A DNA stretch of 64,000 bases from Endothia cerciana (taxonomy: Eukaryota; Ascomycota; Sordariomycetes; Diaporthales; Cryphonectriaceae). The notes under the pieces were generated by a model. The model worked only from the letters and a program-made list of their open reading frames with translations. It made no database searches and was not told the origin of the DNA. Positions 1 to 9,654 of the stretch are shown here, one piece after another; the stretch's first letter is position 1; the number at the start of each line of letters is the position of its first letter. The position numbers and the translations under genes were made by a program. The stretch covers positions 1-64,000 of the forward strand of contig JALRMH010000050.1 of assembly GCA_026119935.1 (NCBI GenBank). The letters are read 5' to 3'.

Positions 1-34
<34 letters not shown>

Positions 35-120
35 ACCCCCCCCCCCCCCCGCCCCCCCCCCCCCCCCCCCCCCCCCCGCACCCCCCCCCCCCCCCCCCCC
101 GCCCCCCCACCCCCCCCCCC

Positions 121-158
<38 letters not shown>
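1..158. repeat. C homopolymer at window edge
   Basis: About 158 nearly pure C residues with a few isolated A or G bases. It resembles no fungal telomere repeat (TTAGGG/CCCTAA). Its position at the very start of the window suggests a contig end or a sequencing/assembly artefact rather than a functional element. Confidence 0.9.
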
Positions 159-885
159 ACGACTATAATTCACTCCCTTCGCAAGCCGAGACGTGGAGTG
201 ATGATGTCCATCGCTACAATCTGGCTTGCGATCGCTGTGCCTGGCCCTTCTTGCATGCCCCGGCCCGTGTTCACAGCCCCGCGGACAGCTGCTTGATGGG
301 GGTGACTGCCGTCAGGTGCAGATACCGGGCAAGTGCTACCAGTCGGGATGAGGATCGCAGCAGTCTCTTCCTTGATGTGTGAAATTCTGGTTGCAGGATG
401 CAAGAGGAGGTGCCCTGTATTCTGAGCTGTACTCCGTGGTCCTGTAGCGACGATACTCGCACATTGGTCCGGGCTATGCCCGGGACCCGAAACCGAAAAG
501 GCATGTCCTATTTACGCATATGCACGACATCGACTACAAGCCGATTGGGCGAGTGGCCCGGCGACCTTCGGCTTTCATGAGCCGACTCGCATCACGTACC
601 AGATCCGTCGTCGGCTGGGAAGAGTGGCCTGAGACTGCCTCCTCGAGGAGGTATAGTCTTCTGATCACCGTGGCTGGTTTTCGTCGGGCAACCTTTGCCG
701 GGCCAAGAACGGCGCGGCACAGCCGGAGTGATGTAACTCAAACCTGCAATGGAAAGGCTGGGGCAGGGCGAGATGTGAATATAAACCCTCGCACTCGTCA
801 ATGTCGTCACCCCGGGTCGGCATTTTCCATCTTAGCCTCAGAACCCGACATTGTCGACTACTCCGCCGCGTACGCAGTCATCAGG
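159..885. other. Intergenic, upstream of the CVNH-like gene
   Basis: No protein family, RNA gene or strong repeat is recognisable. An open frame starts at 520 and runs into the CVNH-like gene, but its residues before 886 look like random translation and the signal peptide begins only at 886. This stretch most likely holds promoter and 5' untranslated sequence. Confidence 0.5.
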
Positions 886-1945
886 ATGCAGACCGACCCC
901 AAGCTATCCCTGGCTATCGGCCTCAGCCTCGCCACGGTGCAGGCTGCCCCCTCCGCGATCCCGCGAAGCTCCCCAGGAGACTTCCTTACCCTCTGCAGTG
1001 ACATCACATTCAACAACGGCTGGCTTGTGGGATCGTGTCCTGCCGACAACGGTACCTCCATTACCAGCAGCGTCTGGCTGTCTTCGTTGATCGAACTGGA
1101 CGGTGGCTCTCTCGAGGCATGTTGCGCACCCTTTCTATATCCCACCCGTCCCGTGCCCTCCACGCAGTAAGTATTGTTCAGTGGATTACAACTCCGCTGA
1201 CAAGCCGTGACAGTGGGAAGTAAAGTAAGTCCGGAACGATCTGATAACGAGAGATCGATATACTGATCCCGTTTTGTCTCTACCAGTGGTGACTACTATG
1301 CCTCGTGTGTAAACGGTCCCTCTGGCTATCTCGACAACTCTACTCTCGTGTCCCAGTGTGAGCTGGGAGGACCAGACATCACCATCGACCTGGGTGAGCA
1401 ACCTGACCTGCCTCAGCCCTGATCAGCACCACCCGGGAGCACCGCGAAATGTTGCAGCTAACCTCCCCAAAGCGGAGCACGTGTTCGTCTACGATGGCTT
1501 CCTCCTATCCGACCTCGCGGGGACACCGACCGGGCCGACAGCATCGTCTACCATGGTAGCCGTCCCGGACGCACCGAACCACTTCGAGTACCAGATATAC
1601 TTCTTCAACTCGCTGCTCGCACGGTACTGCACGGACTTCGGCACGGAGGATGCCGAGTTCGGGGTCGAGCTCTACGCGGCCGGGCCGCAGACCTGCCACA
1701 GCTTCCCGCTCGCCGACTGGAAGACGTCCAACGGCTGGTACGCGGAGCCGCCCCCGTTCGTGGCCGTGGTGAACTACCTGAACTACGGCTGGCAGGTGTC
1801 GGCCTACGCCAGCGACGCCTGTGAGGGCGACCCGGTGGCGACCTTTGGGTACGGCTCGACGTACAGCGACGTGGGCTGCCTTGAGCTCGACGTGGCCGCC
1901 GCCGGCTTCAAGATCGAGCCGATGTGGAACGCCTTCTGGTTGTGA
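886..1945 (+). CDS. Secreted cyanovirin-N (CVNH)-like protein with a C-terminal domain of unknown function
   Basis: Predicted exons are 886-1166, 1287-1393 and 1473-1945, giving about 286 residues. The start is the ATG that opens a signal peptide ending near AAPS. Donors GTAAGT (1167) and GTGAGC (1394) are canonical. The last acceptor may instead be at 1457, which is also in frame and adds five residues. Two sequence-related segments (around GDFLTLC and GDYYASC) have the F..C...L...C...I.L..HI/I pattern of the two CVNH repeats, a sugar-binding fold common in fungal lectins. The C-terminal 120 residues are acidic and aromatic, have several Cys, and belong to no family I recognise. Carbohydrate binding outside the cell or in the wall is inferred from the fold. 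The first exon end is the least certain part, because the sequence between the two CVNH repeats is unusually long. Confidence 0.55.
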
Positions 1946-2723
1946 GGTGACTTGGGAGGGCGCGGGTGGGCAGGAAAGGGCTAGGTGGGAGGCCAAGTCT
2001 GAGACGCGTCACGAAGGATATGAAAGCCGGAGGAAGTGTCGTATCAGTGCAGATTCCTCATGTTATTGGAAGGGGAACCCGGAAGTTTGCAACTGTCACG
2101 ATAGGTTATACCAAGTTCGATGTAAATTAGAAGTCAATGTAATGGTGAATTAGGCCCACGGTATCATAATTACCTGAGGGGAGTAGGTGGTGACCTCGGA
2201 GGCGAGAGACAGTGCGTGTGTGTTTGTATTACTTCAGGACCAGGAAACAGATCACTATGAATGGCGAGAGGCTGTACTTGCGCATTCTCAACGTATTCAC
2301 GTCATTTGCCTCACAGTACCCCCCGGTCCCGGTGGGTGTCCTGGAGACAGGAGCATTGCATCTGCGACCTGCTCTGCGGTTGTAGGGGACACTGGTGAGA
2401 CTTGGCGGGAGGAGGCGAACGTCCACTTATGGTTAGCCCTGGGTATCTATGCGGGTGCAGGGGATAGAGGACCGGAGGGACCGTTCTTTGGCATGGGGGG
2501 GCATGCGTGCATGGGCCGCTCCCCAACACGCCCCAGTCGCGGTCCGGCCAAAGGTCATCCTTCACGAGGCCTCAAGCCCGCCTGGCCACGCCACGCCACG
2601 CCACGCCCCGCCACGCCCCAAAAACCGTAATCCGTTGGTTTTCCAGAGGTCGCGGTGGGCAGACAACCAACCGCGTGAGGCCGCGGGTAAACATTCTTGC
2701 TGTCATCGACCTCGTCGCCCACC
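1946..2723. other. Intergenic with short CCACG tandem repeats
   Basis: No gene is supported. Open frames on both strands here (for example 2187-2630) have repetitive His/Arg/Pro-rich translations and no family resemblance. A CACGC/CCACG tandem tract lies at about 2583-2617, roughly 100 bases upstream of the nth1 start. Confidence 0.5.
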
Positions 2724-4001
2724 ATGGCATCCACCACTCCGCTTCGCCGTATCACGAGGGCGTCCATGGCGCGTTTCGCGCACACTGGCAACGATGCGAG
2801 CCCCGCCAGCGAGGGCGCCACGCTAGATATCGAGGACATCATACCTCGGGCGTCGCGGGGCACGACCACCACGACCACCACGACCACCACCGCCTCGCGG
2901 AAGCGCAAGCGCAAGCGCACCGTGACCGCCCCGGTCAGGGCACCACCAGAAGACGTAAAGATCAAGGCTGAGGGGGTCGGGGTCGCGACGGCCCCGGGCA
3001 CGTCCCCCGCCCGCCGCGCCCGCAAGCCCGCCCGCAAGACCCACGATCCCGACACCGGCGTCGAGACCGTCGCGGCCCCCTCGGACTGGGAGGAGCTCTA
3101 TGGGGCGGCCAGGGCCATGCGCATGCCCGGCGGCGCCGCGGCCAACGCGGCCGTGGACACGATGGGCTGCGAGAGGCTGGCCGACCCGGACGCCAGCCCC
3201 CGCGACCAGCGCTTCCACACCCTCGTCGCGCTCATGCTCTCGAGCCAGACCAAGGACACGACCAACGCTGCCGCCATGCGCCGGCTGAAGACGGAGCTGC
3301 CGCCGCACAGGCCCGGCGCGCCCGCGGGGCTCAACCTGGAGAACATGCTCGCCGTGGAGCCGGAGAGGCTGAACGGGCTGATCTGGGCCGTCGGGTTCCA
3401 CAACAACAAGACCAAGTACCTGAAGCAGGCCGCGGTGATGCTCCGCGACCGGTGGGCCGGCGACGTCCCGGACAGCATCGAGGGCCTGGTCTCCCTGCCC
3501 GGTGTGGGCCCCAAGATGGCGCACCTGTGCCTGTCGAGCGCGTGGGGCCGGACCGAGGGCATCGGTGTCGATGTACACGTGCACCGCATCACGAACCTGT
3601 GGGGGTGGCACAAGACGAACACGCCGGAGCAGACGAGGATGGCGCTGCAGAGCTGGCTGCCCAAGGACAGGTGGAGGGAGATCAACTGGCTGCTGGTCGG
3701 GCTGGGGCAGACGGTCTGTGCGCCGGTGGGCAGGAGGTGTGGCGACTGCGAGCTGGGCCTGAGTGGGATGTGCAGGGCCGCGGACAGGGCGAAGGTGATA
3801 CAGGGGAGGAAGCTACGGGAGACGAAGGCCGAGGTAGGAGCCGAAGGGGATAGTGAGGTCATCAAGGCCGGAGAGGAGACAGTCGTACAGGACGTCGTCA
3901 CCGATGGGGCTGGTATCGACTCTTCGGCGCCCACGGCGGCCAAAGAGGACGACTCGGACGAAGCTGCTCGGCCTACGAGACGGCACGGGAAACGCAGCTG
4001 A
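2724..4001 (+). CDS. nth1: Endonuclease III-type DNA glycosylase/AP lyase Nth1
   Basis: Bifunctional glycosylase that removes oxidised pyrimidines and nicks the abasic site in base-excision repair; the family works in nucleus and mitochondria. The single exon gives 425 residues. I chose the ATG at 2724 over an in-frame one at 2697 because it sits in an ideal ACCATGG context. Residues 1-100 are disordered, with ten consecutive Thr (about 47-56) and a basic RKRKRKR stretch (about 59-65), a likely nuclear signal. The helix-hairpin-helix LPGVGPKMAHL carries the catalytic Lys (about K264), and VDVHVHR carries the catalytic Asp (about D283). Four Cys (332, 339, 342, 350) form the [4Fe-4S] cluster loop, with spacing 6-2-7 instead of the bacterial 6-2-5. 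The C-terminal tail is acidic and low complexity. Confidence 0.95.
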   Translation: MASTTPLRRITRASMARFAHTGNDASPASEGATLDIEDIIPRASRGTTTTTTTTTTASRKRKRKRTVTAPVRAPPEDVKIKAEGVGVATAPGTSPARRARKPARKTHDPDTGVETVAAPSDWEELYGAARAMRMPGGAAANAAVDTMGCERLADPDASPRDQRFHTLVALMLSSQTKDTTNAAAMRRLKTELPPHRPGAPAGLNLENMLAVEPERLNGLIWAVGFHNNKTKYLKQAAVMLRDRWAGDVPDSIEGLVSLPGVGPKMAHLCLSSAWGRTEGIGVDVHVHRITNLWGWHKTNTPEQTRMALQSWLPKDRWREINWLLVGLGQTVCAPVGRRCGDCELGLSGMCRAADRAKVIQGRKLRETKAEVGAEGDSEVIKAGEETVVQDVVTDGAGIDSSAPTAAKEDDSDEAARPTRRHGKRS

Positions 4002-4402
4002 GCAAGGCCATGAAAACGCCACACATGCTGTGCCCGGCTGTTAGCACTGATTGTAGCACGCCGATTGCTCTTGTGCGGTTTCTGAACACATCTCGATGAT
4101 CTCGATGTTGGACGGATGTTTTTTTTTTCTTTCTTTCTGGTTGTAGTTCTACCATACTGGCTAGGTCTAGTCGCTCCTCAACCCAACGAACCGGTAGTGC
4201 AAGCAGGCCCGGGTCCTGGACTCCGCCGATGCCCTGGATTCCATACGTGTTACGCCTCCGTCCGAGAAGACCATGTTTTGCTGGACCCCCCTGCCCCGGA
4301 TTAATCAACGCCGAGTTCATTGATTAGATATTATCGCTTGCTTTCCGGCTCCCAAGGAGCGTCCTGCCCTAGCGTTTCCCACCCTCCGCCTGCCGCATCT
4401 GT
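4002..4402. other. Convergent intergenic region between nth1 and the AN1 gene
   Basis: It lies between the stop codons of two convergent genes, so it should hold both 3' untranslated regions. A T-rich run sits at about 4117-4138. No gene is recognisable. Confidence 0.5.
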
Positions 4403-4709
4403 TCAGCTGGTCTTGACGACCAGCGTCTTCTGGTTCTCCAGCTTGGCTGCGAGGCGGTCATGGGACTCCTTCTTGCACTGAATATCAACGTCAGTATCGT
4501 AGTCCAAGGCCAGCTTTGGTGCACACCGCTGAGGGAGTGGGAGGGGGGGGGGGGCGGTCACTCACGTCCTCTAGGCCATCGCACTTGTGGTCCTCGAGCA
4601 GGCGGTGCTTACCGCAGAAGCGGCCCTGACAGAAGGTGCAGTCGCCCACGATGCGCTGGGCCTCGGCCTTGCAGCCCGCAAAGGAACAGCGGATCTTCTT
4701 GGGCGCCAT
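4403..4709 (-). CDS. Small AN1-type zinc-finger protein
   Basis: Two exons, complement(join(4403-4477, 4566-4709)), give 72 residues. The donor after GLED is GTGAGT and the acceptor is TTCAG. The first exon is almost entirely an AN1 finger: C8, C13, C24, C27, C32, H35, H41 and C43 match the Cys/His spacing. The short tail CKKESHDRLAAKLENQ is a charged helix. Single-AN1 proteins of this size are conserved in filamentous fungi and are linked to ubiquitin, proteasome and proteotoxic stress responses in eukaryotes; a direct role here is inferred. The intron contains a run of about ten G on the plus strand. A long TA/TG microsatellite begins 13 bases upstream of the ATG. Confidence 0.85.
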
Positions 4710-4721
4710 CGTGGGGTGTGG

Positions 4722-4780
<59 letters not shown>
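4722..4780. repeat. (AT)n(GT)n compound microsatellite
   Basis: About 13 AT units run straight into about 17 TG units. The tract lies 13-71 bases upstream of the AN1 zinc-finger start codon, so it is in that gene's 5' untranslated region or core promoter. Length variation between strains would be expected. Confidence 0.95.
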
Positions 4781-4781
<1 letters not shown>

Positions 4782-5845
4782 TTAGGTACGGGATCGTGCG
4801 TTACGGCGGTTCTTGACAGGACGTCGGTTGGACAGAGGCGCTGCGCAGGTCAGAGCTGCTGAGGTATTGGGGGGGGGGAGGGATGGGGGGTTGGCGGCGA
4901 GGACCGGGCCGGACGCGGGTCTGGGTTTTCTTGTTGCTTGTCCGTGGCGTGACGAGTGGCCATCGAGGCGAAGTCACAAACGTCATGATACGGCGATGGT
5001 AGTTGCCGTCGAGAGCCGGTTGCTAACAGAGGGGCATCGAGTTTGTGACTCTCTCGTAGCGTTGGCTTTGGCGTTGATCTTGTCTCTCTAGGCAAGGGGT
5101 TGACATCCGCTGGCTCCCTGATCCGCTTAGTTGCCTGCATCGATGAATAGAAAGGAACATGGCGTTAGAGGGGAGCATAATAGGTGAAGATTATTGACAA
5201 CTTAACTGACAAACCCCTGCTGGGACCCAGAGGATGATCCAACGAAGAAGGTCGTGGGGGAAAAAAGCGCCCGCGAGGTTTCAACTGCTGATGATAGATT
5301 GCCCCCCAAGGTGTCGCCTGTCACACCGTCAAGGGGCACCTTTTTCACAGGCGGTGGCATTCTTGTTGGGTACTCTTGGCTTCGTCTTGAACCAGGAAGT
5401 CGGACTACTTGCTCACTAATCACGGAAGAGCCGCCCTTGTATGGGGCGGGCATGGAAAGTATTTGTGTATCCACGTTCCTCTATCGATATACATATACAG
5501 TTCACATTGTAATAAGTCATGGAGTGTGTGAGGAGTTCCTGTATATGGATGGGATCGTGTGGTCTTGGCCAGGGAAGCCTTGATTCCAAACGGCCTGCCG
5601 AACGCCGCAGATTCCTTGGACCTGGATGTATCCGGTCAAGAATGATTCTAGCATTTGAGCGCCCTCCTTGTATAGTTTCAGGAATCAACACCACGAACTG
5701 CTCAGTGCGGCAGAAAACAGCATGCCTGGTCTGAAGACAAGTGAAGAGGCTCTTCGCATAAACAGGGTACTCGTGTAGATCTCATGCTTGCTGGATGCCT
5801 GCCGGTGAGCAGATTGTATCAAGGAAGCATCACCAGTAGGGCGGG
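4781..5845. other. Intergenic, no gene recognised
   Basis: About 1 kb between the AN1 gene promoter and the 3' end of the alpha/beta hydrolase. Short open frames on both strands overlap each other and show no family motif. A G-run lies at about 4870-4878. Nothing functional can be supported. Confidence 0.5.
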
Positions 5846-6721
5846 TCAAACCTGAGTGACCCCCTCCGGCAGGCTGCTGCCTTCTACCCACGCCACAACA
5901 ACGCCCGAGAACAACCGAGGGTCCTGGTAGAACCAGAAATGCCTCATGGAAGGGGCCTCCGCAGCAATACCCCCCAGCCTCTCCGCCACGGCCCTCGCCC
6001 TCTCGAGGTTGTCATTCGTCGGTAGGAAGCCCCTCTTCGTGGCGGCGGCCACGAGGACCCGGACGCCTCGTGCCGCGAGCGCCTCTTTGGCGCCGGCCGC
6101 GATCAGCCCTTCGCCGTCGGCAACAGGCATCGTCAGGATGTCCGTGGTGGCCGTGCAGAGCCGTATCGGCCTGGGGCCACCAAAGGTCTGGGAGCCGCGC
6201 AGGCCCGGGTCCCCGTCGATCAGGTACTCGACCAGCCGGTGGGGCGCGGCGTACGTGACGACGCCGTCGAGCCAGAGGGCGTAGGGCGTCACCGGCGACC
6301 GGACGAAGCCGCCGGCCGTGCCCGACACGAACAGCGAGAGGGCCCGGTCCGGGTGGTGGGAGGCGAAGTGCAGCGCGATGTTGGCGCCGAAGGAGTGTCC
6401 CACGACGTGGGCCTCGGCGCCCCGGGCCCTCGCCGCGACGAGCCGGGACAGGTGTTCCGACGTGTTCTGCAGCGTGAGCTCGCCGATGCCGGGCGTTGTG
6501 GCCGCCTCAGCGTGCTCGGGGAGCGTGGGGATCAGCAGGTGGTATCGCGACAGGTACGGGTGCACCGGGTTCCACGCCTCCTTGGAGCCGAAGGACCCGT
6601 GTATGAGCAGGATGGTAGATTGGCTGTCCTCGTTGGCCGACAGATGAGGCAGCAGAGGAATGTTTCGTGTGGTCCCGTGTTGAGACATTGGCTGCCTGCT
6701 GTCTGGTACCGGGCGGGCCAT
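5846..6721 (-). CDS. Alpha/beta hydrolase-fold protein
   Basis: Single exon, 291 residues from the first ATG (6721); the open frame extends ten codons further only from a GTG. A second in-frame ATG at 6688 is also possible. The oxyanion-loop HGSFG is at about 41-45 and the nucleophile elbow GHSFGAN places the catalytic Ser near 110. MRHFWF near the C terminus probably supplies the catalytic His. The substrate cannot be told: this broad family includes esterases, lactonases and C-C hydrolases. No signal peptide is evident, so it is probably cytosolic. The downstream neighbour on the same strand is the secreted chitinase, with no sign of a functional link. Confidence 0.8.
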   Translation of the reverse strand: MARPVPDSRQPMSQHGTTRNIPLLPHLSANEDSQSTILLIHGSFGSKEAWNPVHPYLSRYHLLIPTLPEHAEAATTPGIGELTLQNTSEHLSRLVAARARGAEAHVVGHSFGANIALHFASHHPDRALSLFVSGTAGGFVRSPVTPYALWLDGVVTYAAPHRLVEYLIDGDPGLRGSQTFGGPRPIRLCTATTDILTMPVADGEGLIAAGAKEALAARGVRVLVAAATKRGFLPTNDNLERARAVAERLGGIAAEAPSMRHFWFYQDPRLFSGVVVAWVEGSSLPEGVTQV

Positions 6722-7263
6722 CAACACTGCTGCCCAGAGCTCACAATGCACGCGCAGCGGGGGTGCGGTTTGGGACCGAGCTGCCTCCGCAGTGGATTAA
6801 GGTTGAGGCTGTGTTCGAAATGGCTTTGCTTGACCCAAACTGGGCCGCAATCCTTCGGCCAGCCCTTCAGTGCCTCCACCGCTGCTGACAACATCCCAGC
6901 CGAGTGAGGTGCCCGTCTTCCTTCTCTGCAGGCCTCTGAAAACCCCAACTGAACTAAACTTACAGCCCACAGGGGTTAATTTCTACCACCTCGCCACCGA
7001 GGCCCTACATATATCACTTGCGGTTCTAGATTGTGGTGGCGATAATCAGGCCCACTCCTGGGCAAAGACGGTGTAATACGATTGGTCTAATCTCCATTTT
7101 CACACGTCCCAGGACGTCAGCCTACTTGGTGATACTGCGCTGGTTGATGCTTCCTTTCTCTTTGGATGCTCTATCTTATTACCGGTCTAAAGAGCCCTTG
7201 GGCCTGATGGTGCTGAGATCATTTATTACAAGGATATGGGACGCCATTGTTCCCCGAGGCCAT
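6722..7263. other. Intergenic between the alpha/beta hydrolase and the chitinase
   Basis: Contains the promoter of the alpha/beta hydrolase and the 3' untranslated region of the chitinase, both on the minus strand. No additional coding signal is recognisable. Confidence 0.45.
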
Positions 7264-8691
7264 CTAATACCGCGACCGGCGGATCTTCTTCCTGCTCAGC
7301 TGGGCGACGCCGTCCTGCATTGCCTTCAGGAGGCTCCAGTCGTAGCTGTCCTCAGCCAGCGACCAGGCCATGACCCCACCCAGGTCCTTGGCCTCCACGA
7401 TGTCGGTGAACTTCTGCGCGACGAGGTCTGCCGTGTCCCAGGTCCAGAACAGGCCCGCCTCGTCGTCGACCCACCACTGGCCGCCGCGCACGGTATCCGT
7501 CTCGCCGTTGGTGAGCGCATCGGCGAAGGACTGCGCGGTCGACTTGGTCGCGGCGGCACTGCAGTTTCCATATTCGCTCTGGCAGCCCGTTCCGCAGTGC
7601 GCGGTCGTGTCTCCGCAGTAGCCGTACTGCGAGCAGCAGGATCCCGAGGTGGCGGCGCCCGTGCACTCGAAGGAGGTGCCCGTGCCGCAGGAGCCGTCGG
7701 TCGACGCGGTCAGGTTGTCGGGCGCGGCGGTGGGGAAGGAGGAGGCCTCGAAGGTCACGGCGCCCGACGTGCCGGTGTCCTGGCCCTCGGCGTCTTCAGC
7801 GAGCGCGATGGGACAGCCGATGGGGCCGACACAGGTCGTGTTGGCAGCGAGAGTGAAGAACTTGGCGTAGAACGCGATACCGAGGTTCATCTTCGCAGGG
7901 GTCATACCGCGCGAGATGTAGGTCTCGATGGCGGACAGAGACCCATTCACGTCGGTGTGGTGCTTGGTGAAGTTGTCACGGCGGTTCATCAGATCGTAGG
8001 TCATGACGTTGACGTAGTCGACTGCAGAGTTGATCTGAGGGACCGAGTCGGCCGTGAAGGCAATCATGTCGCGCTCCAGGCCGGGCACGGCGATGGAGAG
8101 CTCCTTGTCGCCGATGGCGGACTTGATGGCCTCCAGGAAGAGGGGATAGGTCTCAATCTCGGAGGTGAGCTGGGAGTTGGGGACCTGCTTGTAGTCGTAG
8201 CCGTTCCCGGCTGGGTACTCCCAATCGACATCGATGCAGTCGTAGCCCAAGCTGTCCAGGGTTGTGGCCACGTTCTGGGCGTACGCAGCACGGGACGCGT
8301 TGCTTGCAGCACCAAGGCGGAAGCCCGCGAGGTCGCCCCAGCCGCCGATTGCCATGCAGACCTTGGTACCATTGTCGAACATGGCGCGGATGTCGGTCAG
8401 GTTCATGAAAGGTGTGTATGTGCCCATCGCCTCGCCGTCGACGAAGTAAGATGAGTTGGCGAAAGCAGTAATGACATGCGTGATGCCTGCTGTCATCGTC
8501 TTGTTGGGGAGGACGGCAGTATGATATCTAGCACCTGGTCAGATTCCCCTTTCACATCTTCGTCCTACTAATGAACCTCCGACGGCATGAACTTACTGGT
8601 CAAAGTAGAGGGCATAGCGAGGCGCCGCGGTTGCTGGGGCGACCACCGCGGCGGCCGTCAGGCCTGACACGAGGCCGGATACGCGGACCAT
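7264..8691 (-). CDS. Secreted GH18 chitinase with an inserted CBM18 chitin-binding domain
   Basis: Two exons, complement(join(7264-8527, 8597-8691)), give 452 residues; the 69-nt intron has donor GTAAGT and acceptor CTAG. It hydrolyses beta-1,4 bonds of chitin outside the cell. The first exon is mostly a signal peptide (Ala-rich, ending near TAAP). The barrel motif is AIGGWG at about 91-96, and the catalytic DxxDxDxE is at about 128-135, with the acid Glu at about 135. VNVMTYDLM is the beta-6 strand. A hevein-type CBM18 with eight Cys (about 305-348) sits inside the barrel sequence, before the final strand (GGVMAWSLAED). The tail is short and basic. Roles in self-wall remodelling, in mycoparasitism or in competition are all possible. 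Confidence 0.9.
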
Positions 8692-9654
8692 TGTGATGAT
8701 TAACTGAAGTGTGGAAGTGTCGGTATCAAAAGAAGAAGAAGAAGAAGAAGGAGAAGAACGAGAGACGAGGGGTAGAGCGAAAGGCAGACGGTTGGTTGGG
8801 TGAAGAAGGCAGAGCCTCGAGGAAAGAGCGTGGCCATGCCACCATTAAATAGCAGAGTGTAGGTTCAAGATGCAGCGCATACAAACCTTCTTTTATTAAA
8901 ATTCAGGACCGCGGCAAGGAAGGAGCAGTGAATAACAACCCACTTTCTATCAGGGGCAAACTCTAAATCACCCGCAGGCGAACAAAGTGTGCGGGTCTGT
9001 ACGGGCGTTGGGATCGCTCGTGAATCACGGGGTTTCGCGATTCTCCATGGGGACCTCCACACATATGATCGCCGCGCTCTCGGGGTCCAGGCCATCTTTT
9101 TCCGTCGAGATCTAGGCCGTGTTGTAGTCAGGAGGACGCTAACTACCTACTTCAGTATGCAGCTGATTGTGTCAAGCGGGCTCGCAACATCGCAGACGGG
9201 GATAGCACATAAGTTTCCAATGCTTGGCAAGGGTCTTGACTCGGCCCACCCACGGCTTCTTGGCCATTTTTAGTTGGTCAGAGCATGCTGCCCCTTTCAG
9301 ATGAAGGAGCTGGACATTTTTATGCATTCGCGGAGACTACCAAATGCCCGGCATGTCCTCCTCAACGGCAAAGCCGGAGACGAAAAACTTACCGCGAACT
9401 CTCTCTAAGGACGATGACCAGGATAGATCGGTGAGCAAACATAGTTTGACCGTTGAGATTGATCACACGTGTTGGGCCTCGCTGCGAGGAATTCAGCCGA
9501 AGGTTGATGGTATATATCATTTGAGAAATCATGCTGTGGCCGCAAGGTTCGAGCCAGTGACGGTGTCGCCACATCTAGGTCGGAGAGCATGGCAAACGTG
9601 AATGTATATGCCCCCTTCCCCTTCACACTACCCCCGAGCTGATAAGGGCGTCAG
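8692..9654. other. Chitinase promoter region and intergenic DNA
   Basis: Includes a (GAA)n tract at 8730-8758 just upstream of the chitinase ATG. An A/T-rich TATTTAA-like box on the minus strand near 8843-8850 lies about 155 bases upstream of the start. From about 8870 to 9650 no gene is recognisable. Confidence 0.45.
8730..8758. repeat. (GAA)n microsatellite
   Basis: About nine GAA units, slightly interrupted. On the chitinase strand this reads as a pyrimidine-rich CTT tract, common near fungal transcription starts. Confidence 0.9.

Noticed and set aside
520..885. N-terminal extension of the CVNH-like protein
   Set aside because: Upstream residues are low quality and would bury the signal peptide that starts at 886.
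2187..2630. 147-codon open frame upstream of nth1
   Set aside because: The translation is driven by CACGC-type repeats and shows no protein-like pattern.
9100..9640. Short frames between the chitinase and the dehalogenase-like gene
   Set aside because: Frames on both strands overlap, are short and lack any motif.
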